Part shown: positions 21,867-34,103 of the stretch, piece after piece
Layout of the letters: each line of letters starts with the position of its first letter
Position numbering within the stretch: position 1 is the first letter of the stretch
Assembly (NCBI GenBank): GCA_003290165.1
Contig: QNQO01010688.1
Span: 1-64,000 of the forward strand
Source of the DNA: Berberis thunbergii
Lineage: Eukaryota > Streptophyta > Magnoliopsida > Ranunculales > Berberidaceae
Direction of reading: 5' to 3'
DNA length: 64,000 nt
Made by a program: the position numbers and the translations under genes
The notes under the pieces: model-generated
What the model was told of the DNA's origin: nothing
What the model saw: the letters and a program-made list of their open reading frames with translations, nothing else
Databases searched by the model: none

Positions 21867-23127
21867 ATTTGCAATACTTATCAAGTATTTTCATATTTTT
21901 TTTTCAAGTTTTACACTTTTAGGTACTGTAGAAACGGAGTTTGATGTCTTTAAGTAACAATTAGATTGACCTGAGCTCTTGCTTTACCTTTATAAGAAAA
22001 TATGACACGCTTGTATTTACCAATGGGCAGATCCAATAGAGCAAAGGAGGTAAGAGACTGCTTGCATTTGGGTTGGCTTAAAATTTTAAATTTGGGTGCT
22101 TTTCTACACAAAGGTGAATACCAGCTTCTACCTGTTACCTAGTGTGGACTTGTGCAGTGTAGGTGTTTTGTAGAGTTAATACATTCACCAATAGATTTTT
22201 GTTGTACATGCCATTGGGTCCAAGGAAAAGCAACATGTAATTTCTTTCATTTAAGCTGAACTTGCAGACTAATAATGCATTCACTAGAACACCCAAACCA
22301 TCCATCACACATAGAGACAACATCCTAGTCTACAGGAGTACACAAATAACCAAAGCTTCTTTAGCTTGTGGATTTTCTCTACAACTCTTTGAATCAGGCC
22401 TGAATAATGTTACTAAAGCTAATTGCCATGATAATCATAAACTAGAGTGCTGCCAGTATTTATAAGGATGTAAGCCGAAGCATTAATGGGCAAACATTTC
22501 AGGGAATATTTCTGCAGGAGGATTGAACACTTGAAAGCTGTGTCTCGCATCATTTGAATTCGAATCTTATTGCAGCCGCAAACTTGCTTCAGTTACATTT
22601 GCCAGTGATTCCTCGTCTTGGTTTTCTCTTGCAATAGTTAATGCTGCAATATATGCCCCCTCTATTTGTTGCATGTCAATCTCGGCCATATCATCCTGTT
22701 AGCACACATTAGGATGATCAATTATGTGTTGATGATCCATTAAAATACCTGTGTTTCTGTAATTTAATAGGTGAAAGGTAGGGACTTCATTTGTGTGTGC
22801 AACTAACTTACGGAAATTTCTGCATACAATATCATAAACTTAACTAAACATAAAAGTTATTGAAGTTACTGTAACAACCAAAAAAATAAAAACACAGATA
22901 ACAAAATGCTAAATGCTAATATGAGTAAGTCAGTAGAGCATAACTAAATGCTAATATGAGTTTGTGAATCATTTGCTTTATAAAACTCTGCTTTTTCTTT
23001 ATCTTCTTCCACAAATGACTTGAAACATATGATAAGTTATGTTGCTTTTGTTGTGACCCTTTTTGTATGCTCCAAGTTGAGCTTTTGAGGACTATAGTTA
23101 TAATCTGGGTGCTCATTTTATTTGTGC

Positions 23128-23384
23128 AGGGGTACAAAAATATTATGGAAAATTGCATGGAGAATGCAAATGTGCTAAAAGAAAGTCTAGAGAAGATGGG
23201 TTTGGTTTGAAATCCAAGCAGGATACCAACCAAGGCTGCTCACGTTACAGCCATTGTGGATGAAGTGAAGAAGGCAGCTGAATCCGTTGGACATGTAGTT
23301 AAGAAAACTGTGAGGGAGACTGAAGCAGATGTTGCTAGCTATTGGAAGAAATTTGTGGATGGGAAGAAGATGGGCCCCTGTTAA
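23128..23384 (+). pseudogene. GAD: Glutamate decarboxylase, C-terminal fragment with internal deletion
   Basis: After a TGCAG acceptor: GYKNIMENCMENANVLKESL-EKMG, the helix before the C-terminal domain of plant glutamate decarboxylase (GABA synthesis from glutamate). A stop follows, and the block expected next is missing. It resumes near 23222 as a tail with KKAAESVGHVVKKTVRETEA and ASYWKKFVDGKK ending in GPC and a stop: the calmodulin-binding W-containing tail of plant GADs. The deletion removes the end of the catalytic domain. Confidence 0.7.
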
Positions 23385-24360
23385 GTATGGTTTTACTGGA
23401 TGCTTGGATAAAGCATGTACTTTGTAATTGAGGGACCGTTGTTGCATTATGGTGTTGTGTTGAAGTAAATAAGTGAAGCTGCTAGTAGCTTAATTGTTGA
23501 ACTATATTCTCACTAGTACCTTGTTTGGATCTAGCTATTCTAATAAGATTTTGTAACATGTAGTTGAAAATCTTTCTTTGATTAAATTATTTATGTGGGA
23601 AAGACAAAATTAAAGACCAGTTCATAGAAGGCGCAAATGGGCTATGCCAATGAACCATATGTACCTGATTTAAGTCAAAAAAGATGTCTGAACTGCACGT
23701 GCAACTGTGTAGTAGATGTGCTACACTGCAACAGAATATTAAAAAAAAAAAATTAGGGTTTTATAGCGAGGTGTTGTTGCCATCTCTCCTACTAGTCCGA
23801 GTGGTTTCTGTAGTGTTCTCTATGTTCAACGACCACCATGTGAGGGAGATATGATACGACACAAACACTTTATGTTCTATGCTTCACTGTGCTATTTATT
23901 TTCTCTTTCTACATTGGTTTTGTCCGTCAATTTTTTTTTTGTTTATCAAGTTTGTCAGGTTTATTTGTTGGGTTTATTACTTAAGTGTGTATTATCATGA
24001 GACAGAGAATGGAGAAGACAGACTCGAGCCGGCGTTACTTAAAAAACCAACCCAATCCTCTTCCCATCGTTGCTATCCTTGCTAATGACATAAGTGAATT
24101 AGCAGCAGATGAGAATGAGCTTTTTAGTCCAATATTGAAAATCCAATAATAACAATCCATTAAAATCCATAACAATCCTTTATAAAATTCAGAAAATACA
24201 ATAATAAAAATCTATTAAAATTCAGTGGATTCTGTAAATTTCACAAAATCCAATCACTTAAAATTCATTAAAATTCAGTGAATTTTGTAAACTCTTTTGA
24301 AATATTTTAAAATCCATGAGATTTAAAATCTTTCGGACTCTATTGAAATCCATGACCCCC

Positions 24361-26089
24361 TTAAATCCCTTTTACTATTCATTTCAATTTTTTTCTCAAA
24401 GCAAATTCACTACAAAACCTAAAAACCCTTCGATCGATTTGAGTTTCCAACTCGCGATCTCGAACTTCACTCAATTTTTAATCGATCTCGATCTCCAACT
24501 AAACTTCTCTCTCACTCTCCATCGATCAATCTCAAACTTTTGTCTTACTCTTTCGATCTCTCCCGCTCTTTCAATTTTCAGCAAATTGGAGTCAATAACA
24601 CTTTCGATCTCTCCCAATCTTCTTCAGTCTTGTTGATTTGGATAACTTGTGTTGTTGATTTGGATAACTTGTGTTGGTGTTATATCCCATTGAACATCTA
24701 ATAAATTCTTTTCACATTTTGATGAATTTCGCTATCAAATTTATCAATTTTCTTCGCAGAGTTCACTCGATCACTAGATCGCCACAGAAATTACTGCACG
24801 AATTCAAACGGAACATGGTAAGAATTCTATGTTTTAGCTGATATAATGCGCGATATGCTTTGGATTTCAGCTATTGCAGCTTTGATTTGCCCAGTGGTGG
24901 GAAGGAGATACTGTCACTTGATAGAGAAAAGAGAATCCAAGCAAAGGTAATAATCAGGTAATTTTATTTTGAGGTGGAATCCATTTGAAATTGCATTTTC
25001 ATATCTAATTTGATTTGGAATGAAATTGCATTTTATTTTGAGCTTAAGTTCATTTTGATCGAGCTAATAGGTTTGCATGGAAAGAGACAACATCGTAAGA
25101 GGAAGATGATGACTTCCAGAATGAGCGCCGTCTCGCGATGATCCTGATGAACTAGGTACAGAAACTAGTTTATTATTATTGTCTAATCCAACAAATCCAT
25201 TGATAGTAACTACAGTGTTGTTGTTGTTTCTGATGATGGTAAGAAGTTAGGGTTTGTAACTTGTAGTCTGGTGGATCAATGAGGAAATCACCACCTCCAC
25301 TGGAGGATTGGGGGTTTAGTGGAATGAAATCAGTTGATTTTAGTAAATCAACACTGAAAAATGTTAGAAATTTAGAGAGAATCATACAAGTTTTACCTTG
25401 AGTGATTTTGGTCACATAAGTTCTCTTCCCATTTCACCATTTCTACAGTTTTAGCTGTTTTACCTCAATTTGGTTGTTCAACCAAAATCACAGTGAATCA
25501 TGGCCTAATTTGTGTTTCATTTAGTATGTTTTCTGGTAGAATTTGATGGATGCAGAGAAGAGGAAGAGATGACATATTTGCTGATCTATTTGATGGATTT
25601 GGAGGCCTTTCTCTCATGTTTCAGATTAAGAACCCTAGAAAGGTCGATCTCTTTTTTTTCAATTTTATTTAGGTTCTATGGCATCTCTTTGATTGATACA
25701 GATATAGAAATGTCTTGCAATTGGTTCTGATTAGGTTTTGATATGAAAGAGAGGTATAGTGTGATTGTATTATGATGGATTGGTGAATTGAAAGTAGCTA
25801 TGAAATTGCATATCATAGCTAAATTTATTTCAGCTACTCATTTCTCAACTCTTCTCCTCATTGATCTCTGCCTCTTGTGTTCTTTCATACACATCCACTA
25901 TACTTCTCCCACTTCATCTTCTTCTCTCCATACCTTCCTAGAATTCTCTCATTCCTTTCTCCCCTTTTCATCACCACTTCTCTTCTTCTATTAGTTCTCC
26001 TCACAGTCTCTCAGAGTATACTTGTTCATGAGACTGCCTCTCCACTGCACTTGGAACCCAAGGTGGGTTTTCTCCTTATTACGAAGTTC
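24361..26089. other. Spacer of element B without assigned gene
   Basis: Pyrimidine-rich leader-like sequence at 24370-24640 and several short frames. None matches a family I know. A run of exon-like frames at 24780-25160 remains unassigned. Confidence 0.3.
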
Positions 26090-26540
26090 TCAATACATTG
26101 TCTTCAAGCTTTGATGATGGAACTCATGAGGAGTTTCGTCTCTTCGAATACCTTGAAGAATGCATTGGGGTGATTGAGAACTCATGAGGATCTACCCAAA
26201 TTGCCTTGTTGGAAGTGGTGTTCAACACCTCATTTCCCTTCAGTATTTAACATTTTTCAAATTGCCTCAGTTGACAGCTCTGCCAGAATGGATCCAACAC
26301 CTTCCTATGCTTCAATCTTTCCAAATATCATGTTGCGAGAATCTGAGAGGCCTTCCAGAGTGGCTGCAGCGAATCACAACTCTTTAGTCCCTAGAGATTA
26401 TAGATTGCAATCATGATGTACACAGACGATGAAAGGACAAGGGGAGGACTGGCACATCATCTCCCGCATTCCAGTCCTTGATATCGACGATCCTGAAGAA
26501 GAAGCATCATCTAGGATTTGCAGTTGCTCTTGACAAGTTG
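26090..26540 (+). pseudogene. NBS-LRR disease resistance gene, C-terminal LRR fragment
   Basis: Reads LISLQYLTFFKLPQLTALPE, WIQHLPMLQSFQISCCENLR and GLPEWLQRITTL, a stop, then SLEIIDCNHDVHRR. These are LRR units of the L-LP-W-Q-L-L type found at the C-terminus of RGA-like CC-NBS-LRR proteins, ending in the usual EDWHIISRIP-like tail in another frame. NB-ARC is absent. Frameshifts and a stop make it a pseudogene. Confidence 0.75.
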
Positions 26541-28060
26541 TTTTATGATTTTTTTTCCTCTCAGGGATGGCATGTATGTTCGGGTTCATGGATAAATGAA
26601 AGATATCCATAACAAAAAGAAAATAGTAGTATTTGCTGTCAGGTATGAATTGCTTACTGAATGTATTGTTCTTTTCCCTTTTGAAATAACTTGGAGGGTG
26701 AATCCTGTACTTTTTGTTAAAACGATGACACAATCTGAGAGCTCCCCACTCTTTCAAACTAGGTTGGGCTTGAAACACGCTCTCAAATCGTGTTTTGTCA
26801 CTTCAAGTAGATTAGAAAAATGATGTGGTTGTTGTTAAATTGCTTGGAGCAATTATGTTGTAAATTTGTTGTAGGTGGAACAGTCTTGTAGGTTGAGTGT
26901 CTGATAAGAAATCTTGTTGAGGTCTATCTAATATTTGAAATGTAATGTTCAGGTCTGTAACAGACTTCAATGAAATTGCTTACCATTTCATAAAGTGCAT
27001 ACACATACATGTTTCCAACACCAGGGCTTAGGTGATTTTCGCTTGAACTGCCTATACACAGTATGATTTATGCAAGTTCTGTTCCCATATATTGATGTAT
27101 TCTGCACTGCAAAGGGCGGCGTCCATACACAGGCTCAGGGCAGCATCCATACACAGACTCAGGGTGGCTTCTAGACTCGGAACCAAATGGGAAATTTTGC
27201 AATGAGCACCCCTGTGCGGAATACACCAGTGGTAAATCAAGCACGTGTTGCAAATCCAGTAAGAAAATAAATTACAATATAGTATTCACATAATTCAGGT
27301 TTATTTGTTTCAAACTGATTTTTCTCACAACATTAATTCACATTATACTAGCATACTGGCCCTTACACTCACACTGGAAACATAAGCATTGTTGATAGGG
27401 TTATGGAGTTCCTGAATGATCCTAAGAATCAGTAAGTTGTTATTTGCTATTCTCTTTATGTACCTTCTCCCCCCACATAAATATGATATTAAAAAAAAAA
27501 TTAAGTTATGCCATAAAATGCTACTTTGTTGGTTGATCATGGTCTAAGTTATGCAAATTACCAAATTTAATCAATTAGTTGTGTCCTTTTAAATGCTATT
27601 TGGTTTGGATAGATACTAAAATAGTTATCGACTGTTACTCTGAGTGTCATTATTCAGACATAAGACTTAGCCAATTAGGGCTCTAGGAATCATCTCGCAA
27701 AATGTTGCATAGTCACGACATGTCCAACTAAAGAGGTGGCCTAATTGCACTTATGAACAATATTTAAGCAGGAATATGTATTTGATTTGGAATTTCATGT
27801 CTGATTTGTTTGAGAAAATGGAGAAGATATTGTTGATTAAGATAGCCATTGCTTCATGTTCCTTTTAAGGCTTGTTTGTTTGACTGTTTCCTTTTCTTTT
27901 CTTTTAGATTTTATTCATTACATGGCAATTTTAAGTCATTCCTTTAGATGAAGATGATTTTTTTTCAGCTAAATAATTGTAAGTAGTGTCTTAACATGTT
28001 CCTTCATGCAGATCTCCACCTAATCTGAGAAATGAGCTTTGATGATTGTTGGTATGATTC
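26541..28060. other. Spacer with one exon-like stretch
   Basis: Near 27350-27440 the sequence reads THTGNISIVDRVMEFLNDPK before a TAAG, which looks exon-like but is not recognised. Otherwise AT-rich, nothing else supported. Confidence 0.3.
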
Positions 28061-28063
28061 CTT

Positions 28064-28295
28064 TCTAGGTACACTATTATGTCTAGTCACACATCCAAAT
28101 TAATGAATACAAGGATTACGGTGCTTTGGTGAGTATAATGTCTACAAGTGCATGCTCTTGATTTTGCTCAGGTCTTAACTAATATCTGCTTCTGCAGCCT
28201 AATGCAACCATACAATATGGGCGGCATATTGGCACTTGTGTGAAGGTTTTGGATATGACTGGCCTAAAGCTTTCAGCTCTGAGCCAAATAAAGGT
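28064..28295 (+). pseudogene. SEC14: SEC14-type phosphatidylinositol transfer protein, two-exon fragment
   Basis: Exon 1 (~28078-28120) reads SHIQINEYKDYGAL; exon 2 (~28199-28293) reads PNATIQYGRHIGTCVKVLDM then TGLKLSALSQIK. This is the heart of the CRAL-TRIO lipid-binding domain of plant SEC14 proteins (phospholipid transfer in membrane traffic). A stop (HYYV*SHIQ) precedes exon 1. Only two exons remain, on the + strand like the other pieces of element B. Confidence 0.8.
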
Positions 28296-28503
28296 ATATT
28301 CAAGTGTTTCAATTTTTCATGTTTTGGTTTTGATCACTATAGGAAGTCTGTTTGGGTGGCTAGGAGCCTATGGCAACAAGATAGCTGATTTTAGTAGAGG
28401 AGCACTGAGAAATGATTTCAGTAGATTTCATGTAATTATTGAATTACATGTTTTTCCTGTAATTCAGAACATGTATGTTGAAAATGTTGTTTTAAAAGCC
28501 AGT

Positions 28504-30545
28504 GGTGCTCTTTCAGTGGAACTTGGGAACAATATGGAAAGCTACCTTGGGAAAGGTTGGTCATACCTGCAAAACATGTTGCTGAAACAAGATTCAAAGT
28601 ATCTCTTTACCTCTTGCAAATGGATCGTACAAAAGTTGGGGTCCTATCTGACAAAGGACTTTGCTAGATATTCACATCAAATGGAGAAATATTTTAGTTT
28701 TCTTAGTATTAGCATATTGATGATGTACTTTTTCTTTTATTTTTAATTTTCTTATTATTACAAATATTTTAGTTTTCTTAGTATTAGCATATTGATGATG
28801 TATCTTTTCTTTTAAAAATAAAAATATTGATCCAATGTGAGAAACGATAATGTACTTAATTACAAAGTGTAATTACGATGTTGTAATTTACTGATGGTTG
28901 CAAAATTATTTTAATTTGGGAAGTAACATTGGAATTTGAATATTTGAGTTTTATAATCTCATTGGATGCCATTCATTTGTTGATATTTATTTATTTATTA
29001 AAAAATTATATATACATATTGATTTTTGTAAAAAAAAAAAAAAAAAAAAAAAAACATTTGTAACACATCGATGTGTTGCTAAATTTGAACATTGTAACAT
29101 GCTAAAGTGCCATTAGTAATATTGGACAATTGTTACGAAAATGGAAGTTTTTAACACTTCGAGGTGTTACTAATATTTGTAATGTCATGATTTGCAAAAT
29201 TTTAGTGGTGTCACAAATTTTTTTTAAGAAAAAAGTTAATGTGTTACAAATTGTCATTTATGGTGTAGTGTTAATTATGTGATATTATATGTCTCCAATT
29301 TCATTAATAAGTCCTAATAGTTGAAATCACAAGGATAGTGTTTCTGGCTTTGTGCTAATCTCCTAGTCATCTTCACTTATTAAAGGTTAACTTTATGCTA
29401 TAATTTTCCATTTAACTGTACCATCTTATCAATATCCAGTTCAACGAACTACTCAATAAGTTTTCTCCTTTGCAAGATCCTCTATAGCTTAGGATTGAAA
29501 GGGACAGAGTACATGTTGCAGTTGGCAAGTTGAAAGAAGCAATTGCGCTGCTCCATTGGGCTTCATGTAGTTTGGGAAGAAAGAAATCTGTGTTGTTCAT
29601 GTTCTCCAACCTTCTAGTAGGATACCCACCATCTATTAGTTTGTCCACCAATTGTAGCTTAGTTGGTCGGACATTCACTCTTTTTGTGAGAGGTTTCGGA
29701 TTCGAGACTCATCAGTTAGGATTTCGTGAGTTTTCACCTGATTATTAGGAGCACATTTGCTCCACTGTTGATAAGCCTTCGGGTATTGAATGCAACTACT
29801 TAGATAGACTAAATCGAAGCGAAGCGAAAGCGAATCTTCATTCAAGGTGGAGGCAATGGACCGGAGCGAAAGCAAGTCTCTATGCGAGATGAAGGCGACG
29901 ATGATATTAAGTGACAATAATATTGTAGCCTTCGGGCCTGATTTGGTTAACCCTATAGGGTCAGTCATGTAGCTTTCGAACATGAATTAATAAATAAATA
30001 AAAATAGTCAATGACACAATTGAAAAAAAAAAAAAAAAAAAAAACCTCTGTAAGTCTTTCTTCTTTCAACTATTTATCTTTTTTTTTTCAATTAGGTATT
30101 TTAATGATTATTATTATTTAGTTTTTCAAATTTGTTAATTAGTTTTAAATTTGTTGCAATAGGAAACCCCAGCAAACCGGGCAAAAGAGGAAGTAGTGAG
30201 AACGCGTCATAGAGAGAACCAAATTGGCTATAAAATTTCACCTCTGATTTCAATTTAAGAACCAAATTATACATTTGACAGGTTGATGATTTCATTTACA
30301 GAGAACCAAAGCATTCATAATTCTTTGGTGTTGAAAGCAACTACTTAACAATGAACAAGAGTGTTGGTGTTATTAGGAAATGTTATGCAGCTATTAGGAA
30401 TTGCTGGTGTTAGGAGGAATTGTTGTGTAATGTATAATGTCATGCAGCTAGAATTGTTGTATAATGTTAGTATTGTTGTCCAACAAAACAGGGCAAAATA
30501 TGGGCCATGGGCCTTAGTTAATTTTATAAATTTCGGATGGGCAAA
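28504..30545. repeat. Tandem duplication, copy 1
   Basis: Similar along its length to 30556-32062 (for example AAGCTACCTTGGGAAA, GATCGTACAAAAGTTGGGG, the CACTA B right end and CACAAGGATA). Copy 1 spans the right terminus of B and 1.2 kb of flank, so it formed after B inserted. It is longer because it holds a SINE at ~29646-30044. A frame at 28400-28740 (YLGKGWSYLQNML...) is unassigned. Confidence 0.85.
29646..30044 (+). mobile_element. tRNA-derived SINE with poly(A) tail
   Basis: TAGCTTAGTTGG (A box, 29655) and GGATTCGAGACTC (B box, ~29698) head a ~400-bp unit ending in 22 A's at 30044. Copy 2 of the tandem duplication lacks it between ACCCACC and CTCTGTAA (~31620-31630), giving an empty site. 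Diverged duplicates (TCTATTAGTTTGTC / TCTGTAAGTCTTTC) flank it. Body length is long for a SINE. Confidence 0.75.
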
Positions 30546-30555
30546 ATATGGGCCT

Positions 30556-32062
30556 GTGGTGCACTTTCAGTGGAACTTGCAGGCTTATATGAGGCTTGGA
30601 AACAACATGAAAAGCTACCTTGGGAAAAGTTTTAGTCATGCCTGCAAAATGTCTTGTTGAAACAAGATTGATAGTATCTCCTTACCTCTATTGGCAAATG
30701 GATCGTACAAAAGTTGGGGTCCCATTTGAAAAAGGACTTCGTGAGATATTCACATCAAATGGAGAACTATTTTAGTTTTCTTAGTGTTAGCATACTGATG
30801 ATGTACTTGATACATATACTTTTTCTTTTAAAAATACTAATCCAATATGAGAAACGATGATGTACTTAATTACAAAGTGTGATTACGATGTTGTAATTTA
30901 CTGATGGTTGTAAAATTATTTTAATTTGGAAATTAACATTGGTATTTGAATATTTGGGTTTTATAATCTCATTGGATGTCATTCATTTGTTTATTTTTAT
31001 TTTTTTATTAAAAAAATAAAATTTATATATTGATTTTTGTAAAAAAAAGAAAAAAAAAACATTTGTAACACGTCGATGTGTTGCTAAATTTGAACATTGT
31101 AACATGCTATAGTGTCATTAGTATCATTGGATAACTGTTACGAAAATTGAAGTTTGTAACACTTCAAGGTGTTACTAATATTTGTAATGTCATGATTTGC
31201 AAGATTTTTTTGGTGTTACAAATATTTTTTGGAACAAAACTAATGTGTTATAAATTGCCATTTATGGGTTTAGTGCTAATTATGTGATATTATGTGTCTC
31301 CAATTTCACTAATAAGTCCCAACAGTTGAAATCACAAGGATATTGTTTTGGCTTTGTCCTAATCTCCTAGTCATCTTCATGTTATTAAAGGTTAACTTTA
31401 TGCTATAATTTTCCATTTAACTGTTACCATCTTATCAATTTCCAGTTCAACGAACTGCTCAAGGAGTTTTCTCCTTAGATCCTATATAGCTTAGGATTGA
31501 AAGGGATGGAGTACATGTTGCAGTTGGCAAGTTGAAAGAAAAAGCAATTGGGCTTTCAGGCAGTTTGGGAAGAAAGAAATCTGTGTTGTTCATGTTCACC
31601 AACCTTCTCTTAGGATACCCACCCACCCTCTGTAACTCTTTCTTCTTTCAACTATTTATCTTTTTTTATTCAATTAGGTAATTTTAATGATTATTATTAT
31701 TTAGTTTTTCAAATTTGTTAATTAGTTTGAAATTTGTTGCAATAGGAAACCTTCCAGCAAGCCAGGCAAATGAGGAAGTTGTGAGAGTGCGTCATAGAGA
31801 GAACCAAATTGGCTGATTTGGCTATAAAATTTCACCTTTGATTTCAATTAAGAACCAATATGAACGAGAGTGTTGGTGTTAGTAGGAAATGTTATGCAGA
31901 TATTAGGAATTGTTGATGATAGGAGAAATTGTGATGTAATGCATAATGTCATGCAGCTCTAGAATTGTTGTATAATGTAAGTACTGTTGTCCAACTACTA
32001 TGGCAGATGAAACAGGGTAAGATATGGGCCATGGGCCTTAGTTAAATTTATAAATTTCGGAT
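30556..32062. repeat. Tandem duplication, copy 2
   Basis: Second copy of 28504-30545 without the SINE. Its version of the CACTA B end (GGGTTTAGTG at 31275) is followed by CTA, matching the 3 bp left of B at 19454-19456. Confidence 0.85.
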
Positions 32063-33900
32063 GGGTTTGATTGTCCATGGGCCTTTGTTAATTATATATA
32101 TTTAAAGGGCTAAAAATCAAATTTGGGATGGTCTGGTATCGACCCGGTTCAAACCAGTCCGGGACAATCCTTGATCTTCATCCAGCATATAGGATATAGC
32201 ATATTGCATATTGCATGTCAATTATTTGCATTGCAGAAATTTGAATTGATAAATGGGCAGAAAATACTCTACACCTCATACATTGTTGTCTTAGCATGCA
32301 TGAGATACATGTCTTATGCACCTCTATAACCTTGCCATTTTTGTTGTATCCAGATATGCAGATATTTGAAGTGATGAGTGAGTGGAAAATATTTTACACC
32401 TCATACAATGTAATCTACATGTCTTATGAACCTCTATGACCCTAACATTGTTGAATACAAACAGAAGACAAAGGGCAGATATGCAAATATTTGAAGTGAC
32501 GAGTGAGTGAAAAATATTCTACACCTCATACATTGTTGTCTAAGCTCTGAGGTGTAGGGTTTGCAAACTTTGCATCCACTATTGACTTAAATGGAAATGC
32601 AAGCAAATTCCAAATTTCCATCAAACTTACATTCACAATAACAAACTCTTGTTCAATAAGATAATCAACTCTTTAGTTTTTTCTTAATGATTTGACATAA
32701 GGGATCGCAATGTATCAAAGGTAAAGTTCAGTGGTTTAGGTTATTTCCCTAAACACCAGGTATATATGAGCCAAACCAACCCATGTAAATTTTCGGGCAG
32801 TCATATTTCTGATTGGGCCTACATCATGTTATACATGCTTAGGTTTCTAACTTTGAGATTAATATTGTTGTTCTGAAATAAGGGTGGGCTGGGAAATGGG
32901 TTCCACTAATGCAAAAATTTGGATTGTAGTCCTTTATATCCAAAGAGCTGAGAAATTTCAAATTATGGCTTCAAGCACTAGGGTACTTCGAATTTACCAC
33001 ACACTTTACATTGTTGATCCATGTTCTACTTTACCAAATGAAAAGCCACTGGTATTTGTGTGTCATATGGATCCGCCTAGGACTGGTACTACTGTTCTGG
33101 TTTTGGTTCTTGTTATGCGGATACACCTGTAGAAAACTGCAAAACGTGTTTGGCTTTCTAGACTTCAATTGCATGTTATAGGGAACTCTTGACCAAGGAT
33201 TGTGATTTCGTTTTCGAGTTAGTTTCGATATCCCGATTTCATGAAATATTTCATTTTGTGTAAAAAAAATTTAAAATTTTCGGTTGTGATTTCGAATTTA
33301 ACAAAATAAATTATATATGTTAAACTCTTAAATACTACATAAAAAATCTTACACGATTCGTATTTTCTTACAAACTACATATTACATAATAATCGCTCAC
33401 GTAACAAACTTTTGATACTAAAAGAACATTATAACATGTTAAAATATACGAAGATTGAAATATATATTTATTTTTTTCAAAATTTTTTTGACATATTTTC
33501 GATTTCAAATGAGATTTCGAAAACTTTAAAATAAAAATTATTTCATAAAATTTCTGACATATTGCAAGAAATCACATTCCTTACTCTTGACTCAGCTAGC
33601 GCATTTCCCCGATTTAACTAGCTAGACAAATAGTCCCTTCCCTTGTTCATTATTGGCCAAGAGTACTGCCCAATAATGAACTTGGGTAGAAAGTGAGATG
33701 GGAGATCATGGTTTCCTTGTTTTTGAATTCCACCATGTCAGGTGCCATTTATGTAGGTGGTGCTACTAATTAACTACGTGGTCGCCAACAACACCTTGAT
33801 CCTTCATTCCACTGCATTCTTCTCCATCAACTTCATTTTTTATGGATCTTCTACAATTTACATATGATCCTTTTCTTTTTTTTAACAGTAGTAACTGGAA
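32063..33900. other. Spacer; three degenerate ~120-bp repeats at 32180-32545
   Basis: The phrase GAA-ATTTGAA-TGA---AGTG...ACACCTCATACA-TG occurs three times (around 32227, 32360 and 32480). The rest is AT-rich, with a TTTCGA-rich block at 33200-33580. No protein was recognised in the open frame at 32884-33132. Confidence 0.5.
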
Positions 33901-33910
33901 CCCATTTAGG

Positions 33911-34000
33911 CACTGAAAACATGAGACTTAGTATTGACTGAGGCAGTGAAGGAATTGATGGCAGAATGGGTGCTATTATCTATGTCAAAATACGCAATAT
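33911..34000 (+). other. Exon-like segment shared with 9767-9855
   Basis: Follows CATTTAG and reads GCACTGAAAACATGAGACTT; nearly the same as at 9767. Just beyond it lies the left edge of the gypsy element. Family unknown. Confidence 0.4.
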
Positions 34001-34103
34001 TTAAGATCATATTTTCGAACTAATACTAATCTTATGTATTGCCAGATGCACCCAACGCAGCTGGTTGTGTACTTCTGCTCATTGGATGAGCATTGTTGTC
34101 TGG

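Larger units (their letters stand above)
19767..24360. mobile_element. Harbinger-like element nested in B, carrying host exons
   Basis: The left end (GGGTATTCAATCATG...AATAGATTCTGAAAGATTTT) matches the complement of the right end (GGGGGTCATGGATTTCAATA ... GAAAGATTTTAAA) over about 50 bp. The motif GGGGTATTCAA repeats four to five times at 19824-19970; the same motif occurs inverted near the end of the 38112-39917 element, linking the two. A target duplication is not clear, so borders are tentative. The S4 and decarboxylase pieces lie inside. Confidence 0.5.
19457..29270. mobile_element. CACTA-like transposon B with nested element and host gene fragments
   Basis: Left end CACTACACAAAAATGGG at 19457, right end TTTATGGTGTAGTG at 29270. 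Subterminal regions on both sides carry GTAACAC/GTGTTAC motifs. The 3 bp outside are CTA on the left and TTA on the right; a second copy of the right end (31275), created by a tandem duplication, is followed by CTA, so CTA was probably the original duplication. Fragments of an S4-domain protein, glutamate decarboxylase, an NBS-LRR gene and SEC14 lie inside, all on the + strand. No transposase gene recognised. Confidence 0.65.

Noticed and set aside
29655..29712. tRNA gene from A and B boxes
   Set aside because: No cloverleaf or acceptor stem; the unit continues 300 bp to a poly(A) tail, so it is a SINE.
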